From DAIMFL01 sp964372215 (GTDB lineage Bacteria > Pseudomonadota > Alphaproteobacteria > Dongiales > Dongiaceae), in the NCBI GenBank assembly GCA_964372215.1, contig CAYJQC010000004.1:62001-126000 (forward strand): a stretch of DNA of 64,000 bases. Reading direction: 5' to 3'. The translations under genes were made by a program, and so were the position numbers. Shown here piece after piece: positions 26,106-34,084 of the stretch. Under the pieces are notes generated by a model that was not told the origin of the DNA, did no database searches, and saw only the letters and a program-made list of their open reading frames with translations. The number at the start of each line of letters is the position of its first letter. Position 1 is the first letter of the stretch.

Positions 26106-26758
26106 GGCAACCCTCCGATGCCGAAGCCGCCGAGACCGGCGCCCGGCTGTTTCTGGGCCAGCCGCTCCTTGGCCTGGAGATAGCTCATGAACAGGCTGCC
26201 GCCGCTGTGAGCGAAGCCGAGATCGTCGACGCTCAGGACCCGGAGGCCAAGGCTCACCTTGGCGCGGAGCGGATTGAGGCTCTGGTCGAAAGCTTCCTCG
26301 GTGATGCTGAGGTCGGTGATCTTGACCGGCAGGATGCGCTGCCGGCTCCAGATGAACAGGGTGAGCGCCGACTCCATCGGCGCAATCTCGAGCGTGCCGG
26401 CGGCGGCGAGCGCGTTGTTGGATTGAAGCGTGGCGCTCGCGGGATAGACGATCGTCTCCAGCGCCGCCAGTTGCGGATGGATGCCGAACTCAACCGTATC
26501 GGGGTGCTGGCCCGAGAACTCGAGTTGGTCGACCGCGTCGATCTCGGCCTCGAGCTTGATGGTCTCGACCGGCGGCCCCTTGAGTCGCAGCGCCTGCGAA
26601 CGGTCGCCGCCATCGGGAATGCCTTGCACCTGCAGTGTGCGTTGCAGACTGTCTGGATTGTACTGCAGCGCAATGATCCGCTGGATCGCCACGCTTGCGG
26701 GGTCGACCAGCACGATGCCGCCCTTCAGGAGCCTGGGGGAGCTGGGCAAGCCGGTCAT
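26102..26758 (-). CDS. CIS tube-adaptor protein (Pvc7/gp53-like)
   Basis: 218 aa. It resembles the contractile-injection-system tube adaptor family: IIALQYNPDSLQRTLQVQ, LKLEAEIDAVDQLE-type strands, the HPQLAALETIVYP helix, SALTLFIWSRQRILPVKITD and ITEEAFDQSLNPLRAKVSLG, then LRVLSVDDL. It would form a specialised tube ring next to the baseplate. The ATG at 26758 overlaps the stop of the DUF4157 gene; the frame runs upstream to 26938 without similarity. The Gly-rich C-terminus (GAGLGGFGIGGLP) is likely flexible. Confidence 0.85.
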   Translation of the reverse strand: MTGLPSSPRLLKGGIVLVDPASVAIQRIIALQYNPDSLQRTLQVQGIPDGGDRSQALRLKGPPVETIKLEAEIDAVDQLEFSGQHPDTVEFGIHPQLAALETIVYPASATLQSNNALAAAGTLEIAPMESALTLFIWSRQRILPVKITDLSITEEAFDQSLNPLRAKVSLGLRVLSVDDLGFAHSGGSLFMSYLQAKERLAQKQPGAGLGGFGIGGLP

Positions 26759-27972
26759 GGCGCCGTTCCCGCGCCGGCGGCTTCCGGTTCGGCCCGGCGC
26801 CTGCTGGAGCCTGGGGCACCCTCGCGGCGGCGCACCCGCGCGATGTACGGCTCGGCCAGCGTCACGGTTTCGTAGTCCACCAGGGTAGCGGTGTCGGCCT
26901 TGATCCGCTGCAGCGCCTCGTTGTAGTCGGAGATGCATTCCGCCTGCTGCTCGGCATTCCAGTGCTCCCAGGCAATCCTGGTACGTAGGGCGGCACGCCA
27001 GTCATAGGCGGCGTTGCGCGACGAGCCGGACGCGGCCGCGACGAGTTGCGGGATGAGGCTCGACGGAATGTACTCCCAGCCGCCGTTCTGGTACTGCCAG
27101 ACATGGCCCATCTCGTGGATCAGGGTCAGCAGGCCTTCGGGACTGAGTTCCATCGCATCGCCGACGAAGTGCCGGTCCTGCAGATTGATGGTATTCCCGA
27201 TGGTACGCGCCGCGCCGGCTGCGCCGGCGCTATTGCGGGTAATTCTGATGACGTCGTAGTCGATGCTGTCCCGGTAGATCTCGAAGGCGTAGTCGCGCTC
27301 ATCCGACGTGAGTCCGCGGCTGCTGCGGGTCAGATAGTCGCCTAGCAGCCCGCCCCCGACCAGCCCGGCCACCCCGCCGATGATGCCGCCGATGACGGCG
27401 CCCGCAGGGCCGAGCAGGCTGCCGAGCAGGGCCCCGCCCACCGCTCCGAGAGCGCCGCCAATTACCCCGCCGCCAATGGTACCCAGCAGTGAGCGCCTGA
27501 TGACGGGGGTGCTGGAACGCGCCTCGATCGGCCCGGCCGGCCGGCCGGCGGCGATGGCATCCGCCGTGTGGTCGGCCTCGCGCTCCGCGGCGCTGCTGGA
27601 CAGGCCGAGGGCGAGGCCGCTGGCGCCCACACCTGACTGTTGCACCACATGTGTTAGCTCGTGCGCCAGCAGGCGGCGCCCCTCCGGTCGACTCGGCGCG
27701 TAGGTGCCGGCTCCGAAGACGATGCGGTCGCCGACACTGTAGGCCCGCGCGCCGAGGGCTTCAGCCGAGACCGCTGTCTGACCGTCGGTAAAGATTCGGA
27801 CAGTGTCGAACCGGTGCCCGAAGCGCGCCTCCATGTCGGCGCGCACGGCGGGCTCGAGCGGGCGGCCCGCCACACCGTTTCGATCGACCTGGGGAGCCCG
27901 GTGGCGCGCGGGCTGATCCGGCATCGCCGGTCGCTGGAGCTGCTCGCGCGCGTGCCGGCGGCTGCGGCTCAT
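26755..27972 (-). CDS. DUF4157 putative eCIS cargo with glycine-zipper segment and second HExxH peptidase domain
   Basis: 405 aa. Residues about 35-140 are DUF4157 (ARFGHRFDTVRIFTD, VFGAGTYAPS, HELTHVVQQS with HExxH at 104-108, and a READ Glu). From 161 to 214 there is a glycine-zipper hydrophobic segment (repeated GG/GxxxG, about 50 residues without charge) able to insert in membranes. A second zinc-peptidase-like domain follows: NTINLQDRHF, LTLIHEMGHVWQYQNGGWEY (HExxH at 286-290) and NAEQQAECISDY, which supplies a likely third ligand. DUF4157 proteins are known or predicted cargo of eCIS, loaded in the tube lumen. The tail is basic and Pro/Ala-rich. No immunity gene is adjacent, which fits a non-self (perhaps eukaryotic) target. 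The toxin role is inferred. Confidence 0.8.
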   Translation of the reverse strand: MSRSRRHAREQLQRPAMPDQPARHRAPQVDRNGVAGRPLEPAVRADMEARFGHRFDTVRIFTDGQTAVSAEALGARAYSVGDRIVFGAGTYAPSRPEGRRLLAHELTHVVQQSGVGASGLALGLSSSAAEREADHTADAIAAGRPAGPIEARSSTPVIRRSLLGTIGGGVIGGALGAVGGALLGSLLGPAGAVIGGIIGGVAGLVGGGLLGDYLTRSSRGLTSDERDYAFEIYRDSIDYDVIRITRNSAGAAGAARTIGNTINLQDRHFVGDAMELSPEGLLTLIHEMGHVWQYQNGGWEYIPSSLIPQLVAAASGSSRNAAYDWRAALRTRIAWEHWNAEQQAECISDYNEALQRIKADTATLVDYETVTLAEPYIARVRRREGAPGSSRRRAEPEAAGAGTAP

Positions 27973-30506
27973 GGCTGGGGACCCTTCTCTGCGCTCGCCG
28001 CCGCCGGCTCGACCTGGCCCGCGGTCTCGGGCTGTTCGAACAGTTCGATCTCGGAGACATAGATGCCGGCGCGGATTTCCACTTCCGGCCGGTCGGGAAA
28101 CACCCCGGCCGTCACGTCGGCCAGCTTCTCCTCGATACCGGCGCGACTCTCGCGGGCGGCGCCTCCGACACCATGAGCGCCGTACCGGTCCGGGCCGAGC
28201 TTGATGGTGTTCTCATGCTGATAGGACGGCCAGGACTGCTGCCCGATGGTGAAGACCTCGGGTCCGTAAAGGTTGTTGGCCTTGTCGAACAGCATCTGGC
28301 TGGTCCAGCGCACCCGGCTGCCAACCGGCGCCTGGGCCAGCAGGTCGTCGGCCGAGGCGAGCTTCTCCGGCACCGCAACACCGTCGACCGCGAAGGCGGC
28401 CTTGGGCGACTCGCGCTTGAATAGCGCCCGCTTGCGAATCCCGGTGGAGTGGTGGGCGCGCAGTTCCATGCGCCCGCCGATGCGTTCGTCGAACCGCGTG
28501 GCCCCCAGGGACTGGCGCCAGGCGTAGAGCTGGACGACTTCGACGAAGACAGCGCAGTCGACATGCCAGCGGTCCTGCTCGTGGAACATGGCATCGATCG
28601 CCTGGTGCGGCCGGCCGGCGCTTAGCACCAGTTTCCATTCTTCCTTGCCGGGATCGTATTCGCGCCGCCAAAAGCGGCTGTCGAACCATCCGTCCTGGCT
28701 CCAGGGCAGGCCGAACCCGACTTGCGGGAAGCGCTTCAACCATGTGGCGGCCCCCTGCATGTAGCGCTCGAATGGCGTCTCCATGAGGTCGAGTGCGTAG
28801 GCAAGTTCGTCGCCGCTCATCTCATCTTCCAGGCGATCGCGCAGGTCCTCGTCGTAGTCCATCTGATAGATGCGCTGCAGGGTGAGGGTGTCGCGTCGGA
28901 ACGGCAGCAGCGAGGCGTATATTGCCTCCTCGTCGGTGCCGGGACCTTGGACCGCGGCGCGGATGCGGCGCGACGCAGTGCGGACATCGGAGGAAATGAA
29001 CGCTTCCTCCGCGATCCGCTGCTTCGAATTGATGTCCCCCAGATTCAACAGCTGAAGGGCGAATTCCAGCTCATCGCCACTGAACTCGTCGTGGATCTCC
29101 TCGAGCAGGGGCGTGCGATGCCGGGCTTCGTAGACCCTCTTGAGCTCCGTGATGGCGGTGGGATCACGGTCGAGCTCCTGCAGGGCGCGATAGACGGCTT
29201 CCTCGTCAGTGCCCCAGATGTCCATCGCGGCGAACAGGCGGTCCGCAATCCCCGCATAGTCGAGCCTCTTGCTGGCTGTCTCCTCGGGCGCGGCCCGTAC
29301 CCCGGACGGCCGTTGGCCGACGATGCCTTCGGCCTGGTCAGGCGTCTGTCCGCTGAGGCAATGGACGAACTGGGCCCAGGAATCTGCCGAATCGAATCCG
29401 CCGCACCCCTCCTCGCAGGTGAACGCCACGCAGTAGCTTTCGCTGAGGTCCGACGTGCCGACGCGGGCCAGATGCGCGGCTTCGTGAATCATGGTGCGGA
29501 TCTGCTGCTCGGATCGGTCCGGCGCTTCGCGAAAGAAGGCGGGGCAGAGAACGATCGGTGGCGCCAGCCCCCGAACATAGCCGGCGCGATCGCCGCAATC
29601 CGCGTCGCCGGCCGCTCCAATCTTGACGTCGGTTCCCGGGGCAAGGTGGGTGACCATGCTGCCCACGATCTCGTCCACCTGATCCATGTTGGGATTCGGC
29701 CAGTCGAACATCAGCCGGGCGAGGTGCCTGGCACGCTCGCGCATCGCCTCGCCGGTGTCGCCATGACCGGGCGCGCCGGGCGGCACGGCGCCGCGCAGGT
29801 TGTGCAGGGCGATCTGAGTCCGCATGCTCGCGGCGCCGCGCGCGTCCTCGATGATTTGCTGCTGGCTCGCGTTCGGCGCAACCGGCGGCGGAGATGGGGC
29901 CGTGGCAGGCTGGCGCAACAGCATGGGCCGCACGGCGCTGTTCACCCGAGGTGCAACAGCATCGGTGGTCGCTGCGGCCGCGGCCCGGTCGGCCTCGGCC
30001 TCCAGATGCCGCTCATCGGCGGCCTGCACGTCGTCGATCGAGGATTGCTGAACCACATGGGCAAGCTCGTGCGCCAGGAGCAGGCGCCCGGCGCCGGTCG
30101 ATGGCGCGTACTGGCCGGCGGCGAACACCACGTCATGGCCAACTGTGTAGGCCAGAGCCGAAACCGCGTTCGCCGATGCCGCTGCCCTTGCGTCGGTGTG
30201 AATCCGCACCCGGCTGAAATCGTGACCGAACCGTGCCCCCATGGCGTCGCTCGCCTCGGGGTTCAGCGATTGCGCCGGCCCGCCCAACACCTCGTGCACG
30301 ATTGGCGGGAGCGACTGCGGGAGGGCCGCGCCATCCGCTGCACGCCGCTGCGACAGCCGCTTTCCTCTGCAGCTGGTGCATTCGCTGCTGGCCCCCGCCG
30401 CGCCGCCGCAGGCGCATTTCCGCTGCAGCAGGCTAGCCGGCGCGATGGCCGGCGAGGGCGCTGCGGATTGTCGCGAAGCGGGCCGCACCATGACCTGCGA
30501 ACTCAT
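27969..30506 (-). CDS. Multidomain DUF4157 putative eCIS effector: M35-like peptidase, annexin-like repeats, Tgl-type transglutaminase
   Basis: 845 aa. Domains in order: an N-terminal Cys cluster (CAC at 31-33, CTSC at 43-46); DUF4157 with HELAH at 146-150 and a Glu near 171; an aspzincin/M35-like segment with CPAFF at 321, HEAAH at 341-345 and GTSDLSESY at 350-358; two annexin-like repeats with GTDEE at 432 and 523, each followed by an EFSGDE/EMSGDE helix; and a C-terminal domain like Bacillus Tgl (protein-glutamine gamma-glutamyltransferase) with Cys651 in HVDCAVFVEVVQLYAW, Glu765 in YQHENTIKLG and His778 in GAHGVGG. The latter would be the Cys/Glu/His catalytic set. It is a strong candidate secreted toxin that modifies glutamines of target proteins after membrane binding. 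The ATG at 30506 overlaps the previous stop; the frame upstream overlaps the AAA gene and is rejected. Confidence 0.78.
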   Translation of the reverse strand: MSSQVMVRPASRQSAAPSPAIAPASLLQRKCACGGAAGASSECTSCRGKRLSQRRAADGAALPQSLPPIVHEVLGGPAQSLNPEASDAMGARFGHDFSRVRIHTDARAAASANAVSALAYTVGHDVVFAAGQYAPSTGAGRLLLAHELAHVVQQSSIDDVQAADERHLEAEADRAAAAATTDAVAPRVNSAVRPMLLRQPATAPSPPPVAPNASQQQIIEDARGAASMRTQIALHNLRGAVPPGAPGHGDTGEAMRERARHLARLMFDWPNPNMDQVDEIVGSMVTHLAPGTDVKIGAAGDADCGDRAGYVRGLAPPIVLCPAFFREAPDRSEQQIRTMIHEAAHLARVGTSDLSESYCVAFTCEEGCGGFDSADSWAQFVHCLSGQTPDQAEGIVGQRPSGVRAAPEETASKRLDYAGIADRLFAAMDIWGTDEEAVYRALQELDRDPTAITELKRVYEARHRTPLLEEIHDEFSGDELEFALQLLNLGDINSKQRIAEEAFISSDVRTASRRIRAAVQGPGTDEEAIYASLLPFRRDTLTLQRIYQMDYDEDLRDRLEDEMSGDELAYALDLMETPFERYMQGAATWLKRFPQVGFGLPWSQDGWFDSRFWRREYDPGKEEWKLVLSAGRPHQAIDAMFHEQDRWHVDCAVFVEVVQLYAWRQSLGATRFDERIGGRMELRAHHSTGIRKRALFKRESPKAAFAVDGVAVPEKLASADDLLAQAPVGSRVRWTSQMLFDKANNLYGPEVFTIGQQSWPSYQHENTIKLGPDRYGAHGVGGAARESRAGIEEKLADVTAGVFPDRPEVEIRAGIYVSEIELFEQPETAGQVEPAAASAEKGPQP

Positions 30507-30784
30507 CGGCCAAGCCCCCGATAGACCGACGTGGCGACGTGCCGACCGATGCCGGTCGCCAAGGCCGGTATCCCCGACCGCTGAGCGACGGGAAGGGTCC
30601 CGCCGTCGATGCGCTCGTGGTCGAGGGAAGCCGACGCTTCGGCCGGCGGTTGCGGCACGCCGCGATCGACGATGAGCCGCGACAACTCCTGCTCGACGGC
30701 CGCACGGACCGCCTCGCCGCTGGTGGCCGGGAGCCCCTCCAGCACCAGCGTCTCGATATGGAGCTCGATCGCGGCGCGGGTCAT
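30503..30784 (-). CDS. Small eCIS-conserved protein between the ATPase and the DUF4157 effector
   Basis: 93 aa. It opens with the motif IELHIETLVLEGLPATSG, followed by a helix VRAAVEQELSRLIVDRG and a polar, likely disordered C-terminal half. I recall similar short proteins (IELHIEELVLHGF type) next to DUF4157 genes in other eCIS clusters, with no known function. Both ends overlap neighbours by ATGA: the AAA+ ATPase upstream and the effector downstream. It has no signal peptide or membrane segment. Its placement suggests a cargo-loading adaptor or chaperone for the DUF4157 protein, which is inference. Confidence 0.7.
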   Translation of the reverse strand: MTRAAIELHIETLVLEGLPATSGEAVRAAVEQELSRLIVDRGVPQPPAEASASLDHERIDGGTLPVAQRSGIPALATGIGRHVATSVYRGLGR

Positions 30785-32742
30785 GACCAGCCGCCGATCT
30801 CGGTGGCGGTGAGCGGTCTTTCCAGCTTCGCGTACTCGCCCTGCGCCGCGCGCAGCAGCTGGGGCATCCCGACGGCCGTGCCTTCCTCCGCCGCCAGGAA
30901 CGCGGCATTGAGGGCGATGCAGCGGATGTTGCCGCCGGCGATGCTGAGCCGTGCCAGCCGGTCGAAGTCCAGCCCCGCCGTCGGCGTGCGGGCGGGGAAA
31001 ATGCGGCGCCAGATCTCGGCGCGCTGGCGCGCGTCGGGGAACGGGAACTGCACAACGAAGCGGATGCGCCGCAGGAAGGCCGGATCGAGGGCGCTTTTCA
31101 TGTTGGTGGTGAGGATGGCGAGGCCGCGATAGGATTCCATGCGTTGCAGCAGGTAGCTCACCTCGATATTGGCGTAGCGGTCGTGACTATCCTTTACCTC
31201 GCTGCGGCGTCCGAACAGCGCATCGGCCTCGTCGAACAGCAGGATTGCGCCGCTCTGCTCCGCCGATTCGAAGATCCGCCGCAGGTTCTTCTCGGTTTCC
31301 CCGATATACTTGCTGACCGCCTGAGAGAGGTCGACGCGGTAGAGATCCAGCCGGAGTTCATTGGCCAGCACTTCCGCCGCCATGGTCTTGCCGGTGCCGC
31401 TGGCGCCGGCGAACAGCGCGCTGATGCCGAGGCCGCGCGTGCCCTTTCCGGCGAAATCCCAGGATTCGTAGACGGTGCTGGCGCGCCGGACATGGATCGC
31501 CACGTCGCGCAGCATCTGCCGCTGTGGCCCGGGCAGCACCAGATCGTCCCAGCACGCCACCGCGTCGATGCGCTGCGCCAGATCGTCGAGACGGCTGCGC
31601 GCCTGCACCCGGCAGGCGTCCCACAACCGGTCTGCCGTATCCTCTCCGCCGACTTCGGCCATTGTCGCGGCGGCGCTCGCGGAGCGGATGCCGCGCTCGT
31701 CCAGGCCGAACTGGGCCACCAGGCCCTCGAGTTCGCCGTTGAGCTGGTCGGCGAGCGGCCCCAGCGCGGCACGCCAGATGTCGCATCGCTCGGCCGCATC
31801 GGGGCGCTCCACATCGAGCCGAAGATGCGGTCCGTGCTCGAGCGGCAGCGGATCGCGGCCAGTGATCACCAACAGGCCGCCGAATTCCTCGATGAACGGT
31901 ATCAACGCGCGCTCCGGCGGATCGGCCGGCATCGCCCCGTCGCAGTCCAGCAACAGCATGCCGCCATCGAGCGCCATCTCGCGCTCGCACAGCCGCGCCA
32001 GCGCAGCGCGCTCGGCGGCCGCCGACGGCACATCCGTGGCACGCAGCCGCAGCGGCTTGAGGCCGTGGGCCGAGCAGGCATGGACGCAGACGGCAATCTT
32101 GCCGCCGCGCTCGGTGCCGCAGAGCTGGACTCGCGGCCAGCGCCCGCCGGCGCGATCCGACCATGTGGCCGCCAGCCGCTCGGCGAGTCGCTGGTGGGAT
32201 GGTGGCAGCGGCGCGGTGGCGGCCACCGGCTCCAGCAGGCCGTTCAGCCGGTCATCGAGATAGGACACACCGGTGAGATAGTGGAGGATGCGTTCGTCGA
32301 TGCGCAGCGCCGCCGTCGTCAGCGGCTCGTTGGGGGCGGGCTCCACGAGCCGCCAGCGGCGCAGCGGTCCGACCGGCACCAGGGCACTCCAATGCGGATC
32401 GTCCAAGGCGGCGAGCGCTATGGCAAAGCTGGCATGGCCCCGGCGCGCGTCTCCGGCCAGCCTGGCGCAAAGCGGCGCGAACCGCGCGTCGAGCTCCACC
32501 CCGGCGCACAGCAGCAGCACATCGCGCTCGAACGGCGAGAGGCCGAACAGGGCGGAGATCGTGTCCAGCTTCGGCGTCATTTGGCCGGCGTGCGCGCCGC
32601 TCGCGGCGGAGGGGGCGGCCACCGCCCCCTCGGCATGCGCCTCCAGCCGAAGCCGCAGCACGTCGAGCGCCGCACTCAGCCGATGCTGGTTGGCATCCGG
32701 CCGCTCCGACCGTTCGGTGCCGGGCTGCGGGGGCCTGGTCAT
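30781..32742 (-). CDS. AAA+ ATPase of the eCIS (Pvc15/Afp15-like)
   Basis: 653 aa. The C-terminal AAA module is intact: Walker A GASGTGKT near residue 444, Walker B ILLFDEADALFGRR near 502, a sensor-1 ILTTNMKSALDPAFL and an arginine-rich FLRRIRF. The N-terminal half looks like a degenerate AAA module (VQLCGTERGGKIAVCVHACS lacks a proper P-loop; MLLLDCDGAMP replaces Walker B). This is the usual two-module layout of the eCIS ATPase, which is needed for assembly. The ATG at 32742 overlaps the DUF4255 stop; the longer frame to 33549 is antisense-like and lies inside that gene. It is cytoplasmic. Confidence 0.9.
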   Translation of the reverse strand: MTRPPQPGTERSERPDANQHRLSAALDVLRLRLEAHAEGAVAAPSAASGAHAGQMTPKLDTISALFGLSPFERDVLLLCAGVELDARFAPLCARLAGDARRGHASFAIALAALDDPHWSALVPVGPLRRWRLVEPAPNEPLTTAALRIDERILHYLTGVSYLDDRLNGLLEPVAATAPLPPSHQRLAERLAATWSDRAGGRWPRVQLCGTERGGKIAVCVHACSAHGLKPLRLRATDVPSAAAERAALARLCEREMALDGGMLLLDCDGAMPADPPERALIPFIEEFGGLLVITGRDPLPLEHGPHLRLDVERPDAAERCDIWRAALGPLADQLNGELEGLVAQFGLDERGIRSASAAATMAEVGGEDTADRLWDACRVQARSRLDDLAQRIDAVACWDDLVLPGPQRQMLRDVAIHVRRASTVYESWDFAGKGTRGLGISALFAGASGTGKTMAAEVLANELRLDLYRVDLSQAVSKYIGETEKNLRRIFESAEQSGAILLFDEADALFGRRSEVKDSHDRYANIEVSYLLQRMESYRGLAILTTNMKSALDPAFLRRIRFVVQFPFPDARQRAEIWRRIFPARTPTAGLDFDRLARLSIAGGNIRCIALNAAFLAAEEGTAVGMPQLLRAAQGEYAKLERPLTATEIGGWS

Positions 32743-34082
32743 GGGATGGTGACCTGCTGCGACGGTACGAAAGCCGGCGGCTTGGCCATGCGGTCGATCA
32801 GGATGCTGTCGACGCCATCGACCCGCAGCCGCACCCAAAACACGGTGCCGCTGACGAAGCCGCCGGCGCCGAAGGTGAGCGAGCCGGCAAGGGGGCCGGC
32901 GAAGGGGTCGGCTGGAATCTCGCGGTCGCCGACGATCAGCACCACTCGCTGGGTGGTCGCCACGCGCGGGCTGCAGGTCACCGTGAAGGTGGCGAAGCCG
33001 GCCGCCAGGGCCGGCAGGATCGCCAGCATCCGGGGCGCCAGCATCATCGGCAACTCGTTGCTGACATGGTCGGGCTCGCCGCCGCGCTGGACCAGGGCCG
33101 TCACGAGATAGAATCCCGCCCGCCAGTTGTCGGGATTGTCGGGCGAGTTGGGCGTCACCGGACCGGCCGGGGGATCGGGCGGCAGCGCGACCTCGACGAG
33201 GCTGTCGGTGCCGCCGGGTGACGCCGGCAGCTGCAGCACGCGACCCGAGCGCGGTTCGGCGAAGCGCAGGAAAACCTGGTCGCCGGCCAGGCGATGTCCG
33301 CGCAGCGTGACCGTCTCGCCCAGCCGGGCGGCGATCTGCTGGTTTTCGGGCGCGAGGCTCTCCAGTGTCGGGAACGGCGGCAGCATGCTCGCCTGCACCG
33401 CCACGCCGGCATCGCGTCCGGTCACCGGGTCGGGCTGCCCGCGGCTCAGCACCGGCAGCGGCGTGCGCTTCGGCCGCCGGCTTTCGATCAGCACGACCGA
33501 GATCTGGTACGCCGCCGTCGGGCGATAATGCGACTGCAGCGCTGTCCACAGCTTGGACATGTCGTCGGTGCCGAGATTGTCCGGCACGATCTTGATGAGC
33601 TCGACTTGGTCGGCGAGATCGGAGGCGACCACCGCCTGCAGGGCCGGCGGCAGGATGGTGCCGTTGACCGCCGGCGCTGTCAGCGCCGTGCGGATCGTCG
33701 CGCGGCTCAGCACCGGCGTCTCATGCAGGAGCTGCATGGCATAGCCGAGCAGAATCTCGCTGTGGAGCTCCTCGGCGCCATAGGCGGTCAGGAGATAGTG
33801 TAGATCGAGGGCCAGCAACGGATTGTTGACCAGCGCGCCATTGGCGTCGCGCGTCGGCAGGTCGGCGGCGCGCCAGCCCAGATTGGGCGTCACCTGGTGC
33901 AGGAACAGGTTGAGCTGGCTGTTTTCGGGCGTGCCGGGCTGGCCGAGGATGCGGTCGGGGGGCAGGGCGGTGACTGTCACGTTGCCACCGATCGCACCGG
34001 TCACGTCGTGGTCGACCAGGCCGTTGTTCAGCAGGTCCTGCAGCACCCGTGTGACCGAGGCGATGGCGAGCGCGTTGCTCAT
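32739..34082 (-). CDS. DUF4255 tube/sheath terminator protein (Pvc16/Afp16-like)
   Basis: 447 aa. The N-terminal ~190 residues are DUF4255: SNALAIASVTRVLQDLLNNG, QLNLFLHQVTPNLGWR, LALDLHYLLTAYGAEELHSE and LLGYAMQLLHETPVLSR. This is the terminator that caps the distal end of tube and sheath (Pvc16). From about residue 235 it carries an extra Ig-like beta domain (VTLRGHRLAGDQVFLRF, NWRAGFYLVTALVQRGGEPD, FATFTVTCSPRVATTQRVVL), making it longer than minimal caps. It starts one base after the Pro-rich protein gene ends and overlaps the AAA gene by ATGA. Confidence 0.9.
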   Translation of the reverse strand: MSNALAIASVTRVLQDLLNNGLVDHDVTGAIGGNVTVTALPPDRILGQPGTPENSQLNLFLHQVTPNLGWRAADLPTRDANGALVNNPLLALDLHYLLTAYGAEELHSEILLGYAMQLLHETPVLSRATIRTALTAPAVNGTILPPALQAVVASDLADQVELIKIVPDNLGTDDMSKLWTALQSHYRPTAAYQISVVLIESRRPKRTPLPVLSRGQPDPVTGRDAGVAVQASMLPPFPTLESLAPENQQIAARLGETVTLRGHRLAGDQVFLRFAEPRSGRVLQLPASPGGTDSLVEVALPPDPPAGPVTPNSPDNPDNWRAGFYLVTALVQRGGEPDHVSNELPMMLAPRMLAILPALAAGFATFTVTCSPRVATTQRVVLIVGDREIPADPFAGPLAGSLTFGAGGFVSGTVFWVRLRVDGVDSILIDRMAKPPAFVPSQQVTIP

Positions 34083-34084
34083 GG

